This document shows, piece after piece, positions 8,874 through 17,469 of a stretch of 64,000 bases of DNA. Numbering within the stretch: the first letter of the stretch is position 1; every line of letters starts with the position of its first letter. The position numbers were made by a program, and so were the translations under genes. The notes under the pieces were generated by a model, which had not been told where the DNA came from, made no database searches, and saw nothing but the letters and a program-made list of their open reading frames with translations. The DNA is from CAWEBF01 sp963807235 (lineage in GTDB: Bacteria; Acidobacteriota; Vicinamibacteria; Vicinamibacterales; UBA2999), in contig CAWEBF010000002.1 in the NCBI GenBank assembly GCA_963807235.1, positions 10,249 to 74,248 on the forward strand, in the 5' to 3' direction.

Positions 8874-11525
8874 CTAGAACGCTCCTACGTTCACGCCGAC
8901 CGTAAAGCTCCGGCCTCGAGCAGGCGCGAACTGAAAATGCTCCCGATAGTACTTGTCCGCCAGATTCTCGAACGCGAAGGTCACGCCCAGCCGGTCGCGG
9001 CCGCGCGTGAAGTTGATGCCCCAGGCCAGGCGCTGCACGGCGAAGCCGTCCAGCGACATCAGGTCCTGCGGGATGATGAACGGCGACTCCAGCAGCGTGC
9101 GCGCCACGCGCGTCACGTCGCCCTGGGATCGCACGCCGTATTCGGCCCACCAGCGCCCCTTCGGCTCGGTGTAGCGCCCCGAGAACACGACCTTGATCGG
9201 CGTGATGTCGTCGAACGGCGTGTCGTCGTAGGACGCGCCCGTGCGCGGGTCGGTGGCTTCGGTGATGGTGCCGCGCATGAACGCGCCTGACGCTGACAAG
9301 GTCACGATCCCATAGCGCGATACCAGCGGCGCGTCGGCGGAAAGCTCCAGGCCGTTGACCCGCACGTCGGCGAAGTTGACGGTCTGCACCAGCGCGCCGC
9401 CGGGCGTGGTGGCGACCACCAGGTCCTGCACGATGAAGTTCTTGTACTGGTTCACGAACACGTAGGCGCCGCCCGTGACGCCGCCGGCCGCGAATTTGGT
9501 GCCGACGTCGAAGTTCACACCCGTTTCCGGCTTCACGTTGATGTTGGGCGCGATGCTGCCGGTGGTGGCTGGCCCGGCGAAGAGCAGCTCTTCGAGGTTG
9601 GGATGACGATAGCTGCGGCCGATGCGGATGAACGGGTTGACGCGTCCCGACGGGTTCACCACCAGGCCGATGTCGCCCGTGAGCGCCTGGCGGGCCACGG
9701 TCACGCCGTTGGGATCGGGCAGCGAGCTCGGGATCGATCGCCGGCACCGCGCCGGCGACCACCGACGCGACGGAATAGCCCTCGGTCGCCTCGCTGTTCA
9801 AATTGTAGAAGTCGCCACGCAGGCCGCCGATCACCGACAGCTGTGGCCGCACCCGCCACTCGTCCTGGATGAACACCGCGACGTCGCGCAGGCTGGCGTC
9901 CGGCACACGGACGGGGCGCGCGATCGAGAGCGGTCCCAGCTGGAGAAACAACGGGAACACAGTGGCGGCCGGACCGCGCGGGCCGAGCGCCACCTGGCCC
10001 ACCATCGACGTCCTGGTGGTGGTCAGGCGTTCGTCGCTGCTGCGATCGCGGTAGAAGGTCAGGCCGGTCGTGACCACGTGGTTCGTGGCGGGTGTCAGTA
10101 CGGCCTGCAGATCGATGCCAGGCGTCCACACACGCTGTTCGGTTTCCGAGAGCACGTCGAGCCGCATGACCGCGATCGGAAAGAACGTGATCGCCGTGGG
10201 CGCCGGGAACTGCACCGGCAGCAGGTTCCGCAGCAGCCGCTCGGTGCGCTGGTAATAGGCGGTCAGCGAGAGGTTCGCCAGCCACGGTGTGACGGCCTGG
10301 GCCTCGTAGCGCCCCGACACCTTGTCGAGATTGCTGTGCGGCAGTGAGGTGGCGTTGAAGAAGTAGGGCTGGGAGAAGTCTGGGAACCCGATGTCCTTCA
10401 TGTGGCGGCGCTGATAGCGACACGCAGGCTGCGATTCTCGGCCAGCTTGACCAGCCCGGTCGCTGACACGAAGTTGCCGCTCGCCTGCGAGTTGGGCACC
10501 GTGGCATCGGTGCGGACGTACGGCGCGTTGAACGGGTCGGGGAACGCGCCGAAGCGCAGGCCGGCGGCGCCGAAGTTGTCGTCGATGGTGTCGCCGCGTC
10601 GAATCCGGCCCGACGTGAAGAACGGGCGCGTGTCCTCCACGTCGAGATCGCCCGCCTCGTAGTCGTCGAACGCCTCCGCGCCACCCTGCACCCGTACGGC
10701 GTACTTGGGCGTCGTGACGCCAAGGGTCAGCGTGCCGCGGCGGCCGTTCTCGTTCGAGCTGTAGTAGCTGTTGAAGCCGTACAGCCACCGCGTGGCGGGC
10801 GAGAACGTGGGTTCGTTGGTGATGATGTTGATGGTGCCGGCCAGCGCGTCCGATCCGTACAGCAGCGTGCCCGCGCCGTTGACGATCTCGATGCGCTGCA
10901 CCGCGTCGGGCGGCACCAGACCCACTTCGGCGCCGGTGCGATTGGTGGCCTGGCGGGCGGTGTTCAGGCGTTCGCCGTCGATCAGGATCAGCATGCGGGT
11001 CGAGTCCAGCCCGCGCAGGCGGGGCCGCACGCCGAAGGGACCGTTCCCGACCTGCGTGATGTTGGCCACACTGGCCAGCGCCTCGCCTGTCGAGACCGGG
11101 TTGGCCTGTTCGATCGCGGCGGCGGTCAGCGTTTCGACGTGCAGCGGAATCTGCCGGATCTCGCGGTCACTGCGCGCGGCCGTCACGCTCACGTCGGCGG
11201 TCAAGCCGCCCAGATCGAGCTGCACGGCCATCTCGATGGCCTGGTCCGGCAGCTCTGCGACAACCGTCCGGGCCGCTTCAGCGAAGCCGCTCCGGGTCAC
11301 GACCAGCAGAAAGCTCCCGGCGCCCGGGGCGGTCAGCGAATAGCGACCGTTGGCGTCGGTCTGGGCTTCTGTTTCCTGCCCGGTGGCCGCGGCGCGCAGC
11401 ACCACGCGCGCGCCCGCGAGCGGTGCACCGGTTCCGTCGGTCACGACGCCGCTGACCGTGGCGGCCAGGAGGGGAGCCGCCCACAGGATCAGGGCGGCGA
11501 CGAATGACAACACTTGCGTACGCAT
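8874..11525 (-). CDS. TonB-dependent outer-membrane receptor (two frameshifts)
   Basis: About 880 residues. There is a signal peptide (LSFVAALILWAAPLLA), a carboxypeptidase-regulatory-like domain (VSGVVTDGTGAPLAGARV, residues about 20-100), then a plug domain (RQIPLHVETLTAAAIEQANP, GVRPRLRGLDSTRMLILIDG, PDAVQRIEIVNGAGTLLYGS) and a 22-strand-type barrel. It ends in an aromatic-rich strand (GRSFTVGVNVGAF), as expected for barrel insertion. Frame breaks occur near 10400 and 9720. It imports a ligand by TonB energy; the ligand is not predictable here. A small membrane protein gene lies upstream on the same strand. Confidence 0.85.
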
Positions 11526-11544
11526 CACGTTGACAACTCCACAC

Positions 11545-11610
11545 GCCCGCACGACCGGGGTGGCGGTGTGCGGGCAATCAGACAACTGCTCGTCGCGAGG
11601 CCAAGCCTCG
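11545..11610. repeat. Double-hairpin palindromic element, copy 1
   Basis: Stem GCCCGCAC/GTGCGGGC (11545-11552 with 11568-11575), then AATCAGACAACTGC, then stem CGAGGC-CAA-GCCTCG (11596-11610). The linker and second stem match elements at 32069-32126 and, inverted, 34199-34256. It sits 20 bases upstream of the TonB receptor start, so it would be in the leader if transcribed from upstream. Confidence 0.65.
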
Positions 11611-11628
11611 AGGGGGGACGCAGGCTTG

Positions 11629-12093
11629 CTAGGCTGGAGGCGGGCGCGGCAGGAAGCCGCTGATGACGACGTGCGGCAAGGCGCCGGCGAGCTGCGTTGG
11701 TCTGGGAAGCGGCCCACGGGAATCGATCGAGAGGCGCCGGCTTCGGCAGATGCGGGTGAACGCGATCGCCAGCGCCAGCCCCAGTGCCGCGCCAGTGATC
11801 TGGATCGCAACGGCGGAGACTTCAGCCGGCAACGGCGCCCCCGGTCGCACGGAGTCTGCCAGAGCCGGCCCATGGAGGACGGCCGCGAGCACCCAGAGTG
11901 CCGTGGCCCGGCGGCCTCGAAGCGACACTCCGTGCTTGTGCAGGAAAAAGAGGCCGCCGACGAGGCTGAACGCCAGCAGCCAGCGAAGGGACGCCTCGTA
12001 CTCCAGCTGCCCGGTCCATGCCTGCTTGCCCAGCAGCCACACGTGAAAAGCGGCGAGCAGGGTGCCCGCGACGGCTATTACTGGGGCAAACAC
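11629..12093 (-). CDS. Small integral membrane protein, unknown
   Basis: 154 residues with about four hydrophobic helices (MFAPVIAVAGTLLAAFHVWL, LRWLLAFSLVGGLFFLH, RATALWVLAAVLHG, ITGAALGLALAIAFT) and a proline-rich tail. Start at 12093. It lies about 100 bases upstream of the TonB receptor on the same strand and may be co-transcribed, though the palindromic element lies between. Family not recognised. Confidence 0.55.
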   Translation of the reverse strand: MFAPVIAVAGTLLAAFHVWLLGKQAWTGQLEYEASLRWLLAFSLVGGLFFLHKHGVSLRGRRATALWVLAAVLHGPALADSVRPGAPLPAEVSAVAIQITGAALGLALAIAFTRICRSRRLSIDSRGPLPRPTQLAGALPHVVISGFLPRPPPA

Positions 12094-12134
12094 GACGGGG
12101 CATTGTACCGCGCCACCGTCGAGCTGGCTTCCGG

Positions 12135-13571
12135 CTAGTTCTTGGCGAGAATCGCGACGAGGTCGCGCAGGTCCTTCCGGCTGGCCTTGGCGGCTTCGAG
12201 CGGCGTGAGCCCGCGCTTGTTACGCGCGGCCTGGCTGGCGCCTTTGGCGAGCAGGTGACGGACGATCGCAGGCGAACCGCGGCCGGTGACGGCCACGTGC
12301 AGGGCGGTGTCGCCCTGATCGGTCGCCGCGTCGAGCGGAACGCCCAGGCTCACCAGCAGGTCGATCGCGCGCGTGGCGTCCTCCTCGGTACCCTGATCGT
12401 AGGAGGGCGCCGCCGGGCTGCCGTCGCGCCAACCGAGGCCGGCCGCGAGCATCAGCGTGGTGGCCTGATTCGCCAGTCGCGCCTGCGGATCGGCGCCGGC
12501 CGCCAGCAACAGCCGCATCACCTCGACGTCGCCCGACTTGGCGGCGCGCATCAGCGGCGTGGCGCCCTTGCCCAGCGCACCGTCGCCGAACGTGTGATGT
12601 CGCTGGAAGATGGGCGCCTTCAGTGCCGCGTTCGGGTTGGCCTTGCGCTCCAGCAGGCGGCGCACGACATCCACCGCCGTCAGCGTGCCCGAGGGCTTGG
12701 GGTTGGGCCGGCCATGGCCGATCGCCAGCCTGTGCATGTCCACCGCCGCGTACAGCGGCCCCATGCCGGCTTCGTTGTCCACGACGTTGGGGTCCGCGCT
12801 CGCGTCCAGGAGCTGCACGGCCGTGTCGTAGTGGGCGTTGATGATGGCCACGACGAGCGCCGTGGCGCCGTCGGGGTCGGTTTCGTCCAGCGTCGCACCC
12901 GCCGCGACCAGCGCGCGCGCCGCATCCTGCGCGTTCTGGCGCGCGGCGTACATGAGCGGCGTCCAGCTGCCCAGCGAGAGCACCGATTGGCCGGTGCGGC
13001 GTCTCGGAAACGCCTGCGTGGCCGAGCGCACGTCTGGAGACGCGCCCGCGGCCACCAGCACGCGGACAGCTTCGGCATGGTTCTCGGCCGCGGCCCAATG
13101 CAGCGCCGTTTCCCCGTACAGCTTCTCGGCGGCGTGCACGTTAGCGCCGGCCTCGATCAGGATCCGCAGCACGTCGGGCACGCCGGTGCGCGCCGCCGTC
13201 ATCAGCACCGTCTCACCTTCGGGCAGCACGGCGTTCGGGTCCGCACCCGACGCGAGGAGTTGTTTGGCGATCGCGGCGTCGCCGTTCACGGCCGCGAGCT
13301 GCAGCGGCGTGACGCCGTAGCGATTGGCAGCGCGCGCGTTCGCGCCAGAAGCGAGCAGCTTCCGGACCGTCTCGCCGTTTCCAGCCCGGACGGCCAGATG
13401 AAGTGCGGTTGTGCCCGTGGCGTCAGCGGCGTTCGCGGGTTTGGCGGTGCCGCGCTGCGCGTCCGCTGCGATCGGCAGCGTGAGCATGACGCCAAGCAGG
13501 GTGGTGAGTCCCCACGAGGCCTGGAGCCCGGAGCCTGGAGCCCGGAGCCTGTCGAATAGCCGTCGTGTCAT
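12135..13571 (-). CDS. Secreted ankyrin-repeat protein
   Basis: About 478 residues from the ATG at 13569-13571. Repeats are clear: GTTALHLAVRAGNGETVRKL, GVTPLQLAAVNGDAAIAKQL, GETALHWAAAENHAEAVRVL, WTPLMYAARQNAQDAARALV, GATPLMRAAKSGDVEVMRLL, GDTALHVAVTGRGSPAIVRH, covering nearly the whole protein. A signal peptide precedes them (GLTTLLGVMLTLPIAADAQ). Unusually, the start of the signal peptide (RLRAPGSGLQ) is encoded by a 7-base repeat array. It follows DUF1552 by seven bases and is probably in one operon with DUF1592-DUF1552. Ankyrin proteins mediate protein binding; the partner is unknown. Confidence 0.85.
   Translation of the reverse strand: MTRRLFDRLRAPGSGLQASWGLTTLLGVMLTLPIAADAQRGTAKPANAADATGTTALHLAVRAGNGETVRKLLASGANARAANRYGVTPLQLAAVNGDAAIAKQLLASGADPNAVLPEGETVLMTAARTGVPDVLRILIEAGANVHAAEKLYGETALHWAAAENHAEAVRVLVAAGASPDVRSATQAFPRRRTGQSVLSLGSWTPLMYAARQNAQDAARALVAAGATLDETDPDGATALVVAIINAHYDTAVQLLDASADPNVVDNEAGMGPLYAAVDMHRLAIGHGRPNPKPSGTLTAVDVVRRLLERKANPNAALKAPIFQRHHTFGDGALGKGATPLMRAAKSGDVEVMRLLLAAGADPQARLANQATTLMLAAGLGWRDGSPAAPSYDQGTEEDATRAIDLLVSLGVPLDAATDQGDTALHVAVTGRGSPAIVRHLLAKGASQAARNKRGLTPLEAAKASRKDLRDLVAILAKN
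13520..13554. repeat. Period-7 array inside the ankyrin signal-peptide codons
   Basis: CCTGGAG, CCCGGAG, CCTGGAG, CCCGGAG, CCTGTCG in perfect 7-base phase. It is read as the n-region of the ankyrin protein signal peptide if the ATG at 13571 is used. Confidence 0.8.
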
Positions 13572-13578
13572 CCGTCGG

Positions 13579-14904
13579 CTACAGCGACACCCGCCCGTTA
13601 CTTTCTCCGAATCGCTCGAGTCGCACGTCGAACAGATCCGCAACGCTCAGCCACAGGTTCGCCACCGGCGTCCAGTCGGGCGCCACGACAAAACGGTTGC
13701 CCTTGATCTTTCCGCCCAGCCCGCCCACCGTGGCGAGCGGCAGCGGATAGGCGGAGTGGGCCTGGCCGTCGCTCATGCCCGCGCCGAAGGCGATGAGCGA
13801 GTGATCCAGCACCGACCCGTCGCCGTCGGGCGAATTGGCCAGCCGGTCGACGAAGGTGGCGAACAGCTTCGCGTAGTGCGCGTTGATCTTCGCGTGCTGC
13901 TCCATCTTCTCGGCCTGGCCGCCGTGATGCGAGACGTCGTGGTGGGGCATGGCGATGCCCAGCTCCGGATACGTGCGCTGGCTGGCTTCGCGGCCCATCA
14001 TGAAGGTGAAGATGCGCGTGATGTCGGCCACGTACGCCACGGCCAGCAGGTCGAACATCAACGCCGTGTGTTCTTCGAAGGTCGCCGGCACGCCGAGCGG
14101 GGCTTCAACCGCCGTCACGTCGCTCGCGTTCTTGGCTTCCGTTCTCTCGATGCGGCGCTCGATCTCCCTGACGTGGTCGAGGTAGTCGCCCAGCCGCGCG
14201 CTGTCCTGCGCCGGCAGGCGGCGCCGCAGTTCCGCGGCCTCCTCGGCAATCGAGTCCAGGATGCTGCGGTTCTCGCGCATGCGGGCCAGCCGCTGCGCGG
14301 CGGTGCCGGCGCGGCCGAACATGCGCTCGAACGCCACGCGCGGATTGATCTCCATCGGCAGCGGCGCGGTCTCGCCGGCCCACGAGATCGTGTTCATGTA
14401 GGTGCAGCTGTAACCCGGGACGCAGCCGCCGATGTAACCGGAGAAGTCCTCGGTGGCAAACTCCAGCGAGGGAAACGGCGTGTCCTGGCCGATCTCCTTG
14501 GCGAGCACCTGATCGATCGTGACGCCGAGCCGGATGTCCTCGGCCTCGGTCTGCTTGGCCACGACGCCGCTCAGCCAGCCCGCCGAGCTGACCGCGTGAT
14601 CCGTTGCCGTCAGCGCGCCGGCGCGCGACAGATTCCCCACCACGTTCATTCGCGATCGGAACTTTTCGAGCGGCGACAGGATCGGCGTGAGCTCCAGGCC
14701 CGCCTCTGCCGGCTTGGGCATCCAGTGGGGCATGGTGGCGCCGTTGGGGAAGTAGACGGCCCCGAACCGCAGCGTCGGCTTCGCGGGCGTCTGGGCCAGC
14801 GCCGTCGCGGCGGGGACCATCGACTCGAGAAACGGCAGCGCCACCGCGCTTCCCATGCCGAGGAGGAACGTTCGGCGTGGGAGGGATGTCTTGGTGATGA
14901 ACAT
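13579..14904 (-). CDS. DUF1552 family protein with twin-arginine signal
   Basis: 441 residues matching the DUF1552 family over full length. It begins with a Tat-type signal (SLPRRTFLLGMGSAVALPFL), then LRFGAVYFPNGATMPHW, NLSRAGALTATDHAVSSAGW, VGVTIDQ-like and GREASQRTYPELGI segments. The family occurs beside DUF1592 proteins in planctomycetes and acidobacteria and is predicted to be an exported metalloprotein; the reaction is not established. The neighbour upstream is exactly such a DUF1592 protein. Confidence 0.85.
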   Translation of the reverse strand: MFITKTSLPRRTFLLGMGSAVALPFLESMVPAATALAQTPAKPTLRFGAVYFPNGATMPHWMPKPAEAGLELTPILSPLEKFRSRMNVVGNLSRAGALTATDHAVSSAGWLSGVVAKQTEAEDIRLGVTIDQVLAKEIGQDTPFPSLEFATEDFSGYIGGCVPGYSCTYMNTISWAGETAPLPMEINPRVAFERMFGRAGTAAQRLARMRENRSILDSIAEEAAELRRRLPAQDSARLGDYLDHVREIERRIERTEAKNASDVTAVEAPLGVPATFEEHTALMFDLLAVAYVADITRIFTFMMGREASQRTYPELGIAMPHHDVSHHGGQAEKMEQHAKINAHYAKLFATFVDRLANSPDGDGSVLDHSLIAFGAGMSDGQAHSAYPLPLATVGGLGGKIKGNRFVVAPDWTPVANLWLSVADLFDVRLERFGESNGRVSL

Positions 14905-14921
14905 CTAGATCCTTATACGCT

Positions 14922-15020
14922 AATTCACAATTCACAATTCAAAAGTCAAAAATCGGGGCCGGAACTGCATTTCCGGTCTTACTTTGTGACTTGTGCATTT
15001 GAATTTTGCATTGTGAATTT
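14922..15020. repeat. Inverted pair of AATTCAC-type period-7 arrays
   Basis: AATTCAC twice, AATTCAA and AAGTCAA run in phase from 14922. The complementary TTGTGAC, TTGTGCA, TTTGAAT, TTTGCAT, TGTGAAT follow near 14983-15020. The two arms can pair into a long AT-rich hairpin between DUF1592 and DUF1552. The left part encodes the last residues of the DUF1592 protein (FLTFEL). Confidence 0.75.
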
Positions 15021-17435
15021 CATGATCCCCCGCGGTCCGCATCAAGAACGGTGCGCTTTCGACGATCCCATACACCACCGCGGAAAACCGGTATCCCTTC
15101 GCCGCGGCATCGCGGCCGATCTTCCTCACGGTCGGCATGTCCTCGTGCCCCAGGCCACGGCCGAGCGCGTAGATCATCAGCTTCTCGGTCAGCGTGCCCA
15201 CGAACACGTCGGGGCGGCGGAGCAGCGCCTGCCGCAGCTCCACCACGCCGTTGACCACTGTGCCGTCGGTCAGCAGGCCCGACGCGTCGATTGCCGCGCC
15301 GCCGTCGCGCGTGCGCCACGCCCCCACGGCGTCCAGGTTCTCCATCGCGAAGCCGATCGGATCCATTGCTCGGTGGCAGCTGGCGCACGAGGGACTGGCG
15401 CGATGCACCTCCATGCGCTCGCGTACGGTCTTCGGCGCCGCGCTGGCGGCCGGTTCGAGGGCGGGTACGTTGGCCGGAGGTGGGGGTGGCGGCGTTCCCA
15501 GCACGTTTTCCAGAATCCACTTCCCGCGCAGCACGGGCGCGGTGCGGTCCGCGTGCGAGGTCGCCAACAGGATGCTGCCCTTGCCCAGGAGCCCGCGGCG
15601 CGCGTCGTCGGTCAACGAGACGCGGCGGAAGTGGCTGCCGTAGACGTTGGGGATGCCGTAGTGGCGCGCCAGCCGTTCGTTCACGAACGTGTAGTCCGCC
15701 GTCATCAGATCCAGGACGCTGCGGTCCTCGCGCATCACCGATTCGAAGAAGAGCTCGGCTTCGCGGCGGAAGCCCGTGCGCAGGTCGTGATCGAAATCGG
15801 GGAACTCGTCGGAGTTGGGCGCGATGGTCTGCAGGTTGCGCAGGTGCAGCCACTGGCCCGCGAAGTTGTCGACCAGTGCCTGCGACCGCGCGTCAGACAA
15901 CATGCGCCGCACCTGCCCCGCGCGAACGGCGGGATCGCGCAGGCGCCCCTGCTCGGCAAGCGAGAGCAGCGTCTCGTCGGGAATGCTGCTCCACAAGAAG
16001 AAGGAGAGGCGCGTCGCGAGCTCCAGATCGCTCACGCGGTAGGCGCTCCCAGGGGCCGCGCCGGCCGGGTCGTTTTCCGTGCGGAACACGAACGAGGGGC
16101 TGGCGAGGATGCGGCGCAGCGCCAGCTGGATCCCGGTCTCGAAGCCTGATTTTCTCCCGGCCTTCGCGGTAGAACGTCAGCAGTCGCGTCACGTCGGCGC
16201 GAGTCACGGGGCGGCGGTACGCCCGGCGCGCCAGCGCCGACAGGATCTGCGTCGCGCACGCGGTCTCCGAAGTGGCGCCGGCCGACGGACGGCAGGTCAG
16301 GATGCGCCTGCGGCTCGGTGTGTCGCCGGGTCCGGTGGGGCTGAACGGGCCGGCCACGGTCAGCGTCTCGAGGTGCGGACGGCCGGTGGAGTCGTAGGTG
16401 CCCGAGTTGCTGCGCACGAACGGCCGCAGGCGGTTGGTGCCCGCGCCTGACTTCTGGATGAACGCCGCCGTCACCAGTCGCGGCCCGGCCTTCACCGGCA
16501 CGCGCACTTTCAGCCGTGCATCGATGGCGTCGGATCGGTCGGTGATGCTGGCGTCGCCGCCACCGCCCGCGTCCTGAGGCCCGCCCACCGTACCGAGGAA
16601 AATCCGCGCGCCGTCGATCGCGATCTCGATCTGGTGCGGATGCTCCAGGCCGCGGATGGCCTCGAGGTTCGTGCGGAAGAGCGACAGCGTGAATTCGTAT
16701 TCGCCGTCCAGCGGAAAGGTGTGCGGGACCGCCAGGCCGCCCACCGTGCCGAAGGGCAGACCCTCGATATGCCGATCCTGCGACTGGTCGCCGCGCACGT
16801 GATACGTCTCGGCGCCGGCGGCGGTGGCGGGATCGCCCATCGCCAGCGCGCTGACCCGATCGGCGGCGTCGAGATACCGCTCGATGAGCGCGGGCGACAC
16901 CACCAGCAGATCGCCCACGTTGTCGAAGCCGAAGGCCGCGTCGTCGGCGGGCAGCAGCGACCGGACATCCACCCGCAGGTCCAGCAGATCGCGCACCGCG
17001 TTGGCGTACTCCGCCCGATTCAGGCGACGCAGCAGCGGCCGTCCCGGGTTGACCGGTGCCGCGCGATCCAGCTCCGCCTCCAGCCATCCCGTCAGCCGCA
17101 GCGCGGCCGCCGGCTCGGGACGCGGCATGCCGGGCGGCGGCATGGTGCCCGTCTTGAGCTTGCGGACAACCTTTTCCCAGCGTTCGGCGTCCGGGGCCAC
17201 GCGGGCGGGATCGAGATCGGCCAGCGACAGACCGCCAGCCTGGGCGCGGGCGTTGTGGCAGGTCACACAGGTCCTGATCGAGCGTGCGCCGGACGGTTTG
17301 CGTCGCGGTGTCAGCGCCGGCGGCAGCCGGGCCTTGCGGCCCCGCGACCTGTGGTCGCGCGGCGGCCTGCGGCAGCGCGGCCGTCATCGTCACGGCCCAG
17401 ATTCCGGCGGCGGCCCACGGCTCCCATCCCCTCAT
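14932..17435 (-). CDS. DUF1592-family (DUF1587/1592/1588/1585) cytochrome-like protein, two frameshifts
   Basis: About 830 residues. A signal peptide leads into a haem-binding-like CVTCHNA motif with PPPGMPRPEP downstream. Next come DUF1587 (LLRRLNRAEYANAVRDLLDL), a carbohydrate-binding-like beta domain (GEYEFTLSLFRTNLEAIRGL), DUF1592 (DLELATRLSFFLWSSIPDE), DUF1588 (RGLLGKGSILLATSHADRT, CASCHRAMDPIGFAMENLD) and DUF1585. Frames break near 17275 and 16155. The second CASCHRAMDP motif is a further c-type-haem-like site. The C-terminus runs into the AATTCAC array. It is periplasmic and paired with DUF1552. Confidence 0.8.
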
Positions 17436-17469
17436 GTGTCGACAACCATGGATTTTACGCGAGCCCTCT

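Noticed and set aside
11545..11610. Leader hairpins of the TonB receptor as a cobalamin riboswitch
   Set aside because: No B12-box consensus is seen, and the same structure recurs next to an ECF sigma gene, so it is a dispersed repeat.
13411..16149. A 912-codon open frame on the plus strand
   Set aside because: It is antisense to the ankyrin, DUF1552 and DUF1592 genes, whose families are recognised; composition is that of a shadow frame.
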